Of a DNA stretch of 37,813 nucleotides, positions 18,582 through 26,716 are shown in pieces (positions within the stretch are counted from its first letter, which is position 1; the number at the start of each line of letters is the position of its first letter). The position numbers were made by a program, and so were the translations under genes. This DNA is from Gammaproteobacteria bacterium (GTDB lineage Bacteria > Pseudomonadota > Gammaproteobacteria > Pseudomonadales > Halieaceae): contig QNFR01000014.1 in assembly GCA_003646405.1 (NCBI GenBank), positions 1 through 37,813 of the forward strand, given 5' to 3'. The notes under the pieces were generated by a model that worked only from the letters and a program-made list of their open reading frames with translations, was not told the origin of the DNA and ran no database searches.

Positions 18582-18662
18582 ACTGTTGGTGCCATTGAGT
18601 CGGGACGTCAGTTACAGCCCCTCCAACGCACCACGCATTCTCTATATCTAACCGAACGGATT

Positions 18663-18671
18663 TGCTATGCT
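18663..18671 (+). promoter_or_regulatory. Candidate extended -10 for the YffB-like gene
   Basis: TGC followed by TATGCT resembles an extended -10 (TGnTATAAT, two mismatches) about 45 nt before the start. No good -35 is seen. The 133-nt gap after nth makes a separate promoter reasonable. Confidence 0.3.
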
Positions 18672-18714
18672 ACGCGGCCTTTAAAGTACCCGCCACTACA
18701 CTTGAGGTTGGACC

Positions 18715-19071
18715 TTGATCACTCTATATGGCATCAACAACTGCGACACCGTGAAGAAAGCCCGCAAGTGGCTGGAGCTGCACGGTGTGGAGTATCAGTT
18801 TCACGACTTCCGGGCCGATGGCCTGGAGCGGGATGCGGTGCAGGCGTGGTTGGCGGAACTGGGCTGGCAGAATCTGGTCAACAAGCGCAGTACCAGTTGG
18901 AAGGCACTGGATGAGCGACAAAGGGATAACATGGACGATCGGTCCGCGCTGGCCGCCATCATGGAGCGGCCAACCCTGATCAAGCGGCCGCTGCTGGACA
19001 CCGGGCATGAGCGTTTTACCGGTTTCTCTGCCGCCAACTACCAAAAGATTTTCAATCGACACACCCTCTGA
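18715..19071 (+). CDS. YffB/ArsC-Spx family thioredoxin-fold protein
   Basis: A small protein of 118 residues with the ArsC/Spx fold: ITLYGINNCDTVKKARKWL, with the active Cys at residue 10 of NNCDT, and RPTLIKRPLLDTGHERFTGF near the C-terminus. It lacks the Arg-rich CSKSR pocket of true arsenate reductases, so arsenate reduction is not expected. Its role in this position is unknown, although a YffB-like gene beside dapD is a recurrent gammaproteobacterial arrangement (from memory, also in Pseudomonas). The start is TTG, supported by GAGG 7 nt upstream and by the family N-terminus beginning at once. Confidence 0.85.
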   Translation: MITLYGINNCDTVKKARKWLELHGVEYQFHDFRADGLERDAVQAWLAELGWQNLVNKRSTSWKALDERQRDNMDDRSALAAIMERPTLIKRPLLDTGHERFTGFSAANYQKIFNRHTL

Positions 19072-19101
19072 GCAGGGCTGGCAATTCACCAGGGAATTAA
19101 C

Positions 19102-20121
19102 ATGACGAACAGCGCATTTGCTTTTGGCCTCGGGGTGGGCACCCACAGCAATAACGGTGAGTGGCTGGAGATATTTTTCCCTGAGCCACTGTTGGCACCC
19201 TCGCCAGAGCTGGTAAAGGCCACCATCAACTGCGATTCCGCACAGGCCCTGGACCGGACACAACTGCAGGCACTGCATTGCGCCCTGGTGGATGCCGGAG
19301 AAGCGGCCCAGGCGACGCTGGCGGAGGAGTTTCTGGCCAGTGAGCAGCCCGTGGTCGCTGTGCTACTGGAGGAGGACAAGGCGCCGGCTAATGTACCTGA
19401 GGGTTACCTGAAACTGCACCTGTTGTCCCATCGCCTGGTGTCGCCACACGGTACCAACCTGGAGGGGCTGTTCGGCGTGTTGCCCAATGTCGCCTGGACC
19501 AGTGAAGGCGCCATCGACCTCATTGAGCTGCCCCAGCGGCAGTTGGCCGCGAGGCTGCGCGGCGAGGTGCTGGAGGTCAGCTGTGTGGACAAGTTCCCGA
19601 AGATGACCAACTACGTGGTGCCAGGCGGGGTTCGTATCGCCCACACTGCCCGGGTGCGCCTGGGGGCTCACCTGGGTGAGGGCACCACCATCATGCATGA
19701 AGGCTTCGTCAACTTTAACGCGGGTACCGAGGGCCCCGGCATGATCGAGGGTCGTATTTCCGCTGGTGTTGTAGTGGGTAGCGGCTCGGACCTGGGCGGA
19801 GGCTGCTCCACCATCGGCACCCTGTCCGGCGGCGGCAATATTGTTATTTCGGTGGGTGTGGAGTGCCTGATAGGCGCCAATGCCGGTATCGGTATCCCAT
19901 TGGGGGATCGCTGTACTATAGAGGCCGGTTTGTTTATCACCGCGGGCACCAAGGTCACCATGCTTGACGCCGACGGTATGCCAGTGGAGACAGCGAAAGC
20001 CAGGGAACTGGCCGGCAAGTCTGACTTGCTGTTCCGTCGCAACTCCACTACCGGTGCGGTGGAATGCCTGACCAATAGCACCGCGGTAGAACTGAACAGG
20101 GAACTGCACGCTCATAACTGA
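19102..20121 (+). CDS. dapD: DapD, tetrahydrodipicolinate N-succinyltransferase (long form)
   Basis: Succinylates tetrahydrodipicolinate in the diaminopimelate/lysine pathway, using succinyl-CoA. The protein has 339 residues, the long Pseudomonas-type DapD rather than the enteric form of about 274. The N-terminal domain ([18 protein letters not shown]) is followed by a left-handed beta-helix from about residue 175 ([34 protein letters not shown]). AGGGA lies 6 nt before the ATG. It is flanked by the YffB-like gene and dapE (16 nt). Confidence 0.95.
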   Translation: MTNSAFAFGLGVGTHSNNGEWLEIFFPEPLLAPSPELVKATINCDSAQALDRTQLQALHCALVDAGEAAQATLAEEFLASEQPVVAVLLEEDKAPANVPEGYLKLHLLSHRLVSPHGTNLEGLFGVLPNVAWTSEGAIDLIELPQRQLAARLRGEVLEVSCVDKFPKMTNYVVPGGVRIAHTARVRLGAHLGEGTTIMHEGFVNFNAGTEGPGMIEGRISAGVVVGSGSDLGGGCSTIGTLSGGGNIVISVGVECLIGANAGIGIPLGDRCTIEAGLFITAGTKVTMLDADGMPVETAKARELAGKSDLLFRRNSTTGAVECLTNSTAVELNRELHAHN

Positions 20122-20137
20122 GCGGGCATGCGACGCC

Positions 20138-21277
20138 ATGGAAAAAACCCTTGAACTGTGTTGCGAACTCATCCGCAGGCCATCGGTAACGCCCGAGGAC
20201 GCCGGCTGCCAGGCACTGATGATGGAGCGCCTGCAACAGCTGGGCTTTACCTGTACCGGGCTACCCTGTGGCGAGGTGAGCAACTTCTGGGCCGAGCACG
20301 GTACAGACGGCCCAATCCTGGTATTCGCCGGGCATACCGACGTGGTTCCCACCGGCCCCACTGAGCAGTGGCGTACACCGCCATTTGAACCCACACTGAT
20401 TGACGGCACACTGTTCGGCCGCGGCGCTGCCGACATGAAGGGCAGCCTCGCCGCCATGCTGGTCGCCTGCGAGGAATTCATCGACCAACACCCGGACCAT
20501 CCGGGGCGCATCGGCTTTCTTGTCACCTCCGACGAGGAGGGGCCGGCGGTGGATGGCACGGTCAAGGTTCTGGATTATCTGCAACAACAAGGTCAGTCGA
20601 TAGACTGGTGCCTGGTGGGAGAACCCTCCAGCACTCACGCGCTGGGCGATGTGATCAAGAATGGCAGGCGCGGCTCCCTGGGCGCGGAACTAACCATCAA
20701 GGGAGTACAGGGCCACATCGCCTACCCCCACCTGGCGGATAACCCGATCCACCAGGCGCTGCCGGCCCTGCAGGCACTGGCGGTGGAAGTGTGGGACCAG
20801 GGGAATGAGTTTTTCCCACCCACATCGTTGCAAATATCCAATATCAACGGCGGCACCGGTGCTACCAATGTGATTCCGGGGGAAGTGGCAATCCAGTTCA
20901 ACTTCCGCTTTTCCACCGAGGTGACCGCTATTCAACTGCAACACAGAACCGAGGCCATCCTGCGAGGCCACCAGCTGGATTACGACATACAGTGGCGGCT
21001 CAGCGGGCAACCATTTTTCACCGCCAGCGGTAAATTGGTGGATGCGACGGTGGCCAGCATCCGGGAGATCACCGGGTGCGATACCGAACTGTCGACGTCC
21101 GGCGGCACCTCTGACGGACGTTTCATCGCGCCTACTGGCGCGCAAGTAGTGGAACTGGGGCCCATCAACGCCACCATCCACAAGCTCAATGAGCAGGTAC
21201 TGGCATCTGACCTGCCGCGCCTGGCCGCCATCTACAGGAGGATTCTGGAGCGCCTGCTGCTATTGCAGGGCGTCTAA
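20138..21277 (+). CDS. dapE: DapE, succinyl-diaminopimelate desuccinylase
   Basis: Dinuclear zinc M20 hydrolase that releases succinate from N-succinyl-L,L-diaminopimelate. The protein has 379 residues (E. coli 375). [10 protein letters not shown] supplies His66 and Asp68, and GRGAADMKG supplies the bridging Asp99. SDEEGPA carries catalytic Glu133 and metal ligand Glu134, and [11 protein letters not shown] is the substrate loop near the C-terminus. It begins 16 nt after dapD. Its last 18 nt overlap the end of the convergent dehydrogenase gene. Confidence 0.96.
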   Translation: MEKTLELCCELIRRPSVTPEDAGCQALMMERLQQLGFTCTGLPCGEVSNFWAEHGTDGPILVFAGHTDVVPTGPTEQWRTPPFEPTLIDGTLFGRGAADMKGSLAAMLVACEEFIDQHPDHPGRIGFLVTSDEEGPAVDGTVKVLDYLQQQGQSIDWCLVGEPSSTHALGDVIKNGRRGSLGAELTIKGVQGHIAYPHLADNPIHQALPALQALAVEVWDQGNEFFPPTSLQISNINGGTGATNVIPGEVAIQFNFRFSTEVTAIQLQHRTEAILRGHQLDYDIQWRLSGQPFFTASGKLVDATVASIREITGCDTELSTSGGTSDGRFIAPTGAQVVELGPINATIHKLNEQVLASDLPRLAAIYRRILERLLLLQGV

Positions 21278-22015
21278 TTGCTGCTGCAGGCCCATCCGCG
21301 CCAGTGTCTGATTACCATCTCCGGGCACTACCAGTACCCGGCCACCAGCCAGCGCCGCCAGACTGGCCGCGACCACCTCATCCGCATTCATCCACATCTC
21401 ATCCGGAATTCGGCGTTGCTCAAAACCGACCTCTGCCATGGGTTGGTGAAAATCGGTATGTGTGTAGCCCGGGCACAATGCCTGCACAGCGATCCCCGTA
21501 CCCGCCAGCTCCGCCTGCAGGGCCTGGGAATAGTAAACAAGAAAGGCCTTGGTCGCACCGTAAACCGCCAGCCCTTTGCCGGGCAGGAAAGCCTCCAGGG
21601 AGCACACATTGATGATGTAACCACCACCCAGTTCCCGCATGAAAGGTACGGCTGCGCGGCACAGGGTAATACCGGTGTCGATATGCAGGTTTACCATGTC
21701 CCGTTGGCTGTCGATTGGCAGATCCGCGAAATGACCGAACGAACTGAACCCCGCATTGTTGACTAGGTAGTCCACCGGCCCCTGCTGACGAATCGCCTCC
21801 ATGGCACTGGCCACACCTTCGATAGTGCCCAGGTCCGCTTCCACCCTGTGCAGCTCAACAGCATCCACCAGTTCCTCAGCCAGGGCGGTAAGGCGCTCAC
21901 CGCGCCGGGCCACAGCGATAATGACATCACAGCGCTGCGCCAGTTGCCGACAAAACTCGGCGCCAAGCCCCGCGGAAGCGCCGGTTACCAGCGCCGTTAT
22001 TTTATGCTCGGGCAT
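21260..22015 (-). CDS. Short-chain dehydrogenase/reductase
   Basis: An NAD(P)-dependent oxidoreductase of 251 residues with a classical Rossmann fold: cofactor loop TGASAGLG at 11-18, NNAG at 86-89, and the catalytic set Ser139 (NVCSLEAF), Tyr152 and Lys156 (YGATK). The basic residues after the second strand (ARRGERL) suggest NADP. The substrate cannot be read. GGAGAG lies 7 nt before the ATG. It ends 18 nt inside dapE (convergent). It follows rsmJ by 53 nt, so it may be the last gene of the cyclase-HD-rsmJ run. Confidence 0.88.
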   Translation of the reverse strand: MPEHKITALVTGASAGLGAEFCRQLAQRCDVIIAVARRGERLTALAEELVDAVELHRVEADLGTIEGVASAMEAIRQQGPVDYLVNNAGFSSFGHFADLPIDSQRDMVNLHIDTGITLCRAAVPFMRELGGGYIINVCSLEAFLPGKGLAVYGATKAFLVYYSQALQAELAGTGIAVQALCPGYTHTDFHQPMAEVGFEQRRIPDEMWMNADEVVAASLAALAGGRVLVVPGDGNQTLARMGLQQQLDALQ

Positions 22016-22068
22016 GGTCTGTCTCTCCAGGTTTACCAGGGATTATGGTGCCGGCTGATGCTTTTTCA

Positions 22069-22854
22069 TCAGGTTGCCAGTTTGCGCCGCACGTAAACAT
22101 CATAGCGCACCGCTTTACCGCTGATGCTGTGGGACGGTTGCCGCGCCGCCAGGTTTGGTGCTTTGGGCGGGCGTTTGACCACGACCCTTGCGACATCGAC
22201 CTGTAGCGCCCACTGCAACAACTCATCCGCATCCTGAGCGGCACCACCGCCCAGCAACAACTGGAACAGGGCCATCTCCTTTTTGACAGCAGCGCTTTTA
22301 TCGCGCTGCCCGAACATGGGATCCAGGTAGAGCACATCCACTCCCCGCAATGTATCAGCAGACACTTGCCTGGCATCGCCCGGGCACAGTTGCATCCTGC
22401 CCAACACAGCGTCCAGCCACTGATCACCACCGGCTCTGGCTGTGTCCATTCCCGCACGCAATATCTCGACAATCACCGGGTCGCGCTCGCACAGGGTCAC
22501 CTCACAACCCAGATCGGCCAATACAAAACTGTCTCGACCCAGACCAGCCGTGGCATCCAGAACCCGCAGACGCGGCTTTTTACCCACCCCCACTGCCCTA
22601 CCCAATAACTCATTGTGTCCGGAGCGACGTCGATGACGCATGGCGGTACTGCCAAATTCCGCCGCCACCGGGCCAGGCGCGGCCCTGCCGGTGCGCTGCA
22701 GGAATACGGACCCGCCACTGACCACCAGTACCGCGTGCACGTGTTCATAACCAGTCGGGTCGGAGCCGGTGGGCAACAGGGTTAAACCGAGCCGGCGCGC
22801 CAGGGTGGTCGCGGCCTCATCATCTGCAGCGGTGGCGGCAAGTAGTGCCAGCAA
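22069..22854 (-). CDS. rsmJ: RsmJ, 16S rRNA m2G1516 methyltransferase
   Basis: S-adenosylmethionine-dependent methyltransferase acting on G1516 of 16S rRNA. Motifs match the YhiQ/RsmJ family: AHRRRSGHNELLGRAVG, the SAM loop DATAGLGRDSFVLADLG, YLDPMFGQRDKSAAVKKEM and VVVKRPPKAPNLA, ending KAVRYDVYVRRKL. The start is uncertain. The frame is open well upstream into the HD gene, but no ATG or GTG falls near the expected N-terminus. The TTG at 22852-22854 gives 261 residues, a usual length and just after the HD stop (22877). An ATG at 22929 would overlap the HD gene by 53 nt. Confidence 0.85.
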   Translation of the reverse strand: MLALLAATAADDEAATTLARRLGLTLLPTGSDPTGYEHVHAVLVVSGGSVFLQRTGRAAPGPVAAEFGSTAMRHRRRSGHNELLGRAVGVGKKPRLRVLDATAGLGRDSFVLADLGCEVTLCERDPVIVEILRAGMDTARAGGDQWLDAVLGRMQLCPGDARQVSADTLRGVDVLYLDPMFGQRDKSAAVKKEMALFQLLLGGGAAQDADELLQWALQVDVARVVVKRPPKAPNLAARQPSHSISGKAVRYDVYVRRKLAT

Positions 22855-22876
22855 TGGCTGCCCGGGATGGCTGGGA

Positions 22877-23791
22877 TTATGCAGGAGCCCTTCCGCTCCC
22901 GCCCCCGGACAGTATGGCTTCCAGGTCATCGAAATTGGTCTGGATGGCATCCATATAGAGGTTAGAACCACCAAAATGCACCGCCGCATAGCGGTGCGCC
23001 CTGTCAAAGTGGTCATTCAGGCGCTCATCTATGGCCTTGCGCATAAAATCAGGGGTGGTCTCCAGCAGGTGCTCGGGGGAACGGTACACAATGCCAGTGT
23101 GGTCCTGCCGACCAAATTTACCTGTCATACCCCCCACTTCGAACTCCTCATACAAATGATCGCGACACTTCCGGGCATAGTCGATATCCGCCATCTGCGC
23201 AATAAGGTCCGCTGTCCCCAACAGGCTCCCAAGGCGACGCTCCCGGCTATCGGCCACCTCGATATTCCCGGGCGCCACCGTGTAACCGGTAAAGTAAACA
23301 ATGCGGGTACACACGCCCACCATGTGCCGCAGACCCGCCTGGGGCAGGTAATCTGCCATAAACCGGGCGCCACGGCCCACGTGTACCCGGGTATAGGCGG
23401 CGCCATTCTGATGACGACTGTCCCGAGTGCGCCTGATATAACCCGAATCATGAAACAGGGCAGCGGCGATTCCCGCCAGCGCCAGCTCAGGCCCCAGGCA
23501 CTGTGCCCGGTCGTGGCTGCGATCATGGCCATCCAGCAGGCGGGCCATGGCCAGGGTAACGTCCAGCACATGCTGAATATCATGGTATTTGATATCGCAG
23601 GCTCTGAATCCGGGAAAAGAGCCCCGGTACAGACGGCTGAAGTCTCTCGCCAGCACCTCTATGGGCGAAAAATCGAATCCCTCATACCGGTTTTCCAGAA
23701 TACCCCGTACCGAGTTGGCGACCGCCACCGGGTCCGAAACATCCACAGTATTACTCACATCCATGTGACCAGCTCGTTGCGCTTGCCCCAT
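22877..23791 (-). CDS. HD-domain phosphohydrolase (cyclic-nucleotide phosphodiesterase-like metal motifs)
   Basis: Predicted metal-dependent phosphohydrolase of 304 residues. Visible ligands are His70 and His74 in YHDIQHVLDV, the His114-Asp115 pair in ALFHDSGY, His137 in TRVHVG and Asp195 in GTADLIAQM. The leading YHxxxHxxDV block, followed about 40 residues later by HD, recalls class I cyclic-nucleotide phosphodiesterases more than plain HD proteins. The substrate is not shown by sequence. No signal peptide or membrane segment is seen. The ATG is 7 nt after the stop of the cyclase-like gene, so the two are almost certainly co-translated. A cyclase paired with a hydrolase suggests, but does not prove, that one degrades what the other makes. 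Confidence 0.75.
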   Translation of the reverse strand: MGQAQRAGHMDVSNTVDVSDPVAVANSVRGILENRYEGFDFSPIEVLARDFSRLYRGSFPGFRACDIKYHDIQHVLDVTLAMARLLDGHDRSHDRAQCLGPELALAGIAAALFHDSGYIRRTRDSRHQNGAAYTRVHVGRGARFMADYLPQAGLRHMVGVCTRIVYFTGYTVAPGNIEVADSRERRLGSLLGTADLIAQMADIDYARKCRDHLYEEFEVGGMTGKFGRQDHTGIVYRSPEHLLETTPDFMRKAIDERLNDHFDRAHRYAAVHFGGSNLYMDAIQTNFDDLEAILSGGGSGRAPA

Positions 23792-23798
23792 ATTATTC

Positions 23799-25139
23799 TC
23801 AATCCTGGGTTATTGTTTTGGCACTGCGTTTTTTCAACATACTCGCCAGGTCATCAAAAAGCTCCTCCGCACTGGGAACCTCACCGGATTTGTGTGCTGT
23901 GGCAGCAGCCTCCGACTGTCGCGGCGCTGGACCAGGCAAGCGCGTTTCATCCAGCCCCAGGGACAGGCTTTGCCCCTCCAGGCTAATCTCTATCTGCAGG
24001 TTGTAGGCATGGCGCGACAAACCGTGTTTATCAACAATCCGGAAGCGGCGTGGTGCCGTCCTGCCATCGTGCTCTACATGCTCGGTAAGATGACAGGACA
24101 TCGTATCGATGGTCTTACCGGACAGTTGGGTGCCATGCATCGTAGGCAGGTCACGGTTGCAGGCATTGACAAACACCGGGGCGGTTACAGGTGTGATCGA
24201 CCTGATGTCCGACGGTCCCCGACCGACCTGTTCACATTCAAAATCACCGATCAGTATCTGGTGGGCCTGAGCCAGATCCAGCATGCGGGCCAGCTCGATG
24301 GTGACATCGCCAACGATGTAGCTGAACAGCGAGGGGTTCACGCCTTCGGCCTGATACAATTCATAGTGACCACCTATATGGTAGCCGGTACGAACCACGG
24401 GGACTGTGTTACCTCGCGATGCGGCCCGGGCCACTGTATTGTCCGCCACCACCAGTAGCATAAAATAAAACAGGTCCTGGTTGGCGCCGGACCCCAGATC
24501 CCGATTCCAGATGTAATAGCCATCGCCTGTGGTGGTGCGGGCAAAATTGATTTCAATGCCCTGGGCCAACAGCTTGTTGTAAGCAGAGTTGAGCGAGTAA
24601 GACAGGCTGTTCAACTGACTGGCCTGCTCGAATGGCGTATACAGGGAGAAATCCACGATATCGAACAGTAACACCGCGCGGCTTTGTACATAGCTGAGCC
24701 CATAGCGTTTTATCAATTGCTCAACCGCGTCCAATACCAGGTGATCTTCGGTCAGGGCCGTATTCAGCTTGATAAAAGTGGGGGAGACATCCAGTCGCTC
24801 GCCCACCGCGAACAGCTCGTCGCGGGATTTACGGCGCTGGCCTGAAATCAGGTCGCGGATAAAAGCCTCGTTATCGTTACTTTGTTCCGCCTGCCCATCA
24901 CCGGCAGCACAGTAGTTGCCGAGAAAATAATGCGGCACAAATATCACCAGCAACCCGCGCTCGTCGGCACTCCAGCACAGGACAATATTCTGGCCCATAC
25001 GCCACTGCTTACGCAGGGTTTTCTCCAGGGTTTTCAGGTTGCCCCGCTGCACGATACTAATGGCTTCCGGCGCTTCGCCATTGCCTGCGTTGGCAGATAC
25101 ACCCGTCCCGCGCACACCTGTATTATTTGAATCCGGCAT
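23799..25139 (-). CDS. Divergent class III nucleotide cyclase-like protein
   Basis: A soluble protein of 446 residues. After an unassigned N-terminal region (about 1-150, with a basic stretch at 32-50), a cyclase homology domain runs from about 153 to 345. The first metal Asp is Asp160 in LLFDIVDFS and the second is Asp206 in TTTGDGYYIW. The third block, YIVGDVTIELARM, keeps an Arg (285) at the transition-state position. The base-recognition Lys and Asp of adenylyl cyclases align with Thr202 and Tyr274, and the usual Asn aligns with Ile281, so substrate and activity are open. The C-terminal 100 residues are polar and low-complexity in part. It heads the cyclase-HD-rsmJ-dehydrogenase run. There are no membrane segments. 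Confidence 0.75.
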   Translation of the reverse strand: MPDSNNTGVRGTGVSANAGNGEAPEAISIVQRGNLKTLEKTLRKQWRMGQNIVLCWSADERGLLVIFVPHYFLGNYCAAGDGQAEQSNDNEAFIRDLISGQRRKSRDELFAVGERLDVSPTFIKLNTALTEDHLVLDAVEQLIKRYGLSYVQSRAVLLFDIVDFSLYTPFEQASQLNSLSYSLNSAYNKLLAQGIEINFARTTTGDGYYIWNRDLGSGANQDLFYFMLLVVADNTVARAASRGNTVPVVRTGYHIGGHYELYQAEGVNPSLFSYIVGDVTIELARMLDLAQAHQILIGDFECEQVGRGPSDIRSITPVTAPVFVNACNRDLPTMHGTQLSGKTIDTMSCHLTEHVEHDGRTAPRRFRIVDKHGLSRHAYNLQIEISLEGQSLSLGLDETRLPGPAPRQSEAAATAHKSGEVPSAEELFDDLASMLKKRSAKTITQD

Positions 25140-25174
25140 CTCGATACTCGTTTTTCTCCGCTCGACACGCTAGC

Positions 25175-25182
25175 ATTATAAT
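25175..25182. promoter_or_regulatory. Symmetric -10 element shared by divergent genes
   Basis: ATTATAAT is palindromic, so TATAAT reads on both strands (plus 25177-25182, minus 25175-25180). It lies in the 116-bp gap between the cyclase-like gene (start 25139, minus) and the LRR lipoprotein gene (start 25256, plus). Neither direction has a good -35. Predicted leaders are about 30 nt leftward and 67 nt rightward. Symmetric -10 elements are known to fire both ways. Confidence 0.5.
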
Positions 25183-25255
25183 GGCCTGTTGGCACGGGAG
25201 CCACGCTGATCGCCGCTGGTTGCGCCGATTCCACCTAAAAATAAGAGAGTTCATT

Positions 25256-25756
25256 ATGTTGCATCGTCTATTATCCAGCCTGGTTTGCCTGTTGTTGGCG
25301 CTGTTGAGTGCCTGTGAGAGCTATGACTTCACGGTCAATGACAAGGTGGTCTACCGTCCCCAACCCCTGTTCACGGACTTTGAGGTCCCCGACCCGGCTT
25401 TGCGCGGCTGCCTCGAACAGGCCATCGTGGATGGCGGGATCTCGGTTGCCAGCCAACTGTCCGCCCTCAACTGCAGCCATGCCGGGATAGCGAGCCTGGA
25501 TGGTATCGCCAGCTTTCCCGGCATAAAAATACTCAGATTGTCCTCCAACGATGTCCGCAACCTGGTAGAAATCAGCTCCATCACCACCCTGGAGGAGCTC
25601 TATCTGGACAACAACCAGATCATTGACCCGGTACCGCTGTATCAACTGAGCAATTTGCACGCCCTCGATCTTTCTGGCAATCCCGGCCTGCAGTGTCCGG
25701 ACAAAAGCGGCTTTGCCCGGGTGGAAAACCTTATCCTGCCCGATCACTGCCACTAA
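25256..25756 (+). CDS. Small leucine-rich-repeat lipoprotein
   Basis: A protein of 166 residues with a signal peptide ending in the lipobox LSAC (Cys20), so it is likely a membrane-anchored lipoprotein facing the periplasm. After about 60 linker residues, three to four leucine-rich repeats follow: LSALNCSHAGIASLDGI, ILRLSSNDVRNLVEI, LEELYLDNNQIIDPVPL and LHALDLSGNPGL. Two late Cys residues (Cys145 in LQCPD and Cys165) could form a cap. The true start is the ATG at 25256, giving the signal peptide; GAGAG lies upstream. No specific partner can be named. It diverges from the cyclase-like gene. Confidence 0.85.
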   Translation: MLHRLLSSLVCLLLALLSACESYDFTVNDKVVYRPQPLFTDFEVPDPALRGCLEQAIVDGGISVASQLSALNCSHAGIASLDGIASFPGIKILRLSSNDVRNLVEISSITTLEELYLDNNQIIDPVPLYQLSNLHALDLSGNPGLQCPDKSGFARVENLILPDHCH

Positions 25757-25782
25757 CTCCTCATGCCCTGTTATTATCGCCG

Positions 25783-26652
25783 ATGATGTTCTATCGCTTG
25801 CTGAGTTGGTTACCGTTTCCTGTGCTGTATGCGACCGCCTGGGTGGCCTACCTGCTGCTTTACTACGTGGCAGGCTATCGCAAAGCGGTGGTACGGGAAA
25901 ACCTGGGCGAGGCATTTCCCGATAAAAACGAGAGGGAGATCACAGTCCTGGCAAAAAAATTCTACCTGCACCTGGCGCAGGTCGCCCTCGAAATCATCAA
26001 GGCCAGACGGATGAGCAGGGCGGATTTCCGCCAGCGGGTAAAAATGGTAAACCCCGAACTGCTACGGCAGTACAGCAACGATTATCAGGATTCGGTGATT
26101 GTGCTGACCATTCACCAGGGCAACTGGGAATGGATGCTACACGGCGCCACTTCCGCCCTGAACATTCCCATAGACCCGGTTTACAAGCCCTTGCACAACA
26201 AAGTGGTCGATAAACTTATTTTCGATATCCGCCGCCAGTTTGGTTCGCGACCGCTGTCGATGGCCCAGTCCACCAGAGATATATTGCGTCGCAGGCGTGA
26301 GTTCAGGGTATTTGTGATGGTGGCCGACCAGTCACCTGTGCGCAGCGAGCGCAGCTACTGGACAGAATTCATGAACCGGCAAGCGGCGTTTTATCCAGGA
26401 ACGGAGATCATCGCCAAAATGACCCAATTTCCCGTACTGTTCGCCCAGTGCCGGCGCCGCAGCCGTGGGCATTATGAGGTCGAATTCCACGAACTGGCCC
26501 GGCCGCCTTATGACAAAGACAGCCACGACATCACGCAGAGCTACGTGCGCATGGCGGAGCGAGCCATACGCAGCGAACCGGAAAGCTGGCTGTGGAGCAA
26601 CCGGCGCTGGAAGCGGGACCGAGCACGAGAATCCAAAGGGCAAGGTATGTAG
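25783..26652 (+). CDS. LpxL/LpxM (HtrB/MsbB) family acyltransferase
   Basis: Inner-membrane acyltransferase of 289 residues, probably adding a secondary acyl chain to lipid A or a related lipid. One N-terminal membrane segment (about 8-30) is followed by RENLGEAFPDKNE, a typical family stretch. The catalytic HX4E motif is His111-Glu116 in HQGNWE. ADQSPVRS and FYPGTE are the later conserved blocks, and WLWSNRRWKRD is near the C-terminus. Two adjacent ATGs mark the start (25783 and 25786), 27 nt after the LRR gene stop. Which of LpxL, LpxM or a phospholipid enzyme it is cannot be decided here. Confidence 0.88.
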   Translation: MMFYRLLSWLPFPVLYATAWVAYLLLYYVAGYRKAVVRENLGEAFPDKNEREITVLAKKFYLHLAQVALEIIKARRMSRADFRQRVKMVNPELLRQYSNDYQDSVIVLTIHQGNWEWMLHGATSALNIPIDPVYKPLHNKVVDKLIFDIRRQFGSRPLSMAQSTRDILRRRREFRVFVMVADQSPVRSERSYWTEFMNRQAAFYPGTEIIAKMTQFPVLFAQCRRRSRGHYEVEFHELARPPYDKDSHDITQSYVRMAERAIRSEPESWLWSNRRWKRDRARESKGQGM

Positions 26653-26657
26653 AGTCA

Positions 26658-26685
26658 GTCCCGCACCGTGCAGCGGGACCTGCGC
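26658..26685. repeat. Palindrome sharing sequence with the 32.6-kb element
   Basis: GTCCCGC (26658-26664) and GCGGGAC (26673-26679) form a 7-bp stem with an 8-nt loop, in the 64-bp gap between convergent acyltransferase and bamC genes. There is no T-run, so a terminator is unlikely. GCAGCGGGACCTGCGC (26670-26685) matches 32704-32719 at 15 of 16 bases. Its complement matches 32607 onward at 18 of 19. Confidence 0.55.
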
Positions 26686-26716
26686 CATATACCCGACGTT
26701 GCCCAAGCATTAGAGT

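Noticed and set aside
19363-20565. A 400-codon minus-strand frame opposite dapD and dapE
   Set aside because: It spans two well-supported genes on the other strand, and the translation shows no domain.
22877-25139. A Pycsar-type anti-phage system
   Set aside because: The cyclase-like protein is divergent, but no TIR, transmembrane or other cyclic-pyrimidine effector is next to it, and the partner is a hydrolase beside housekeeping genes.
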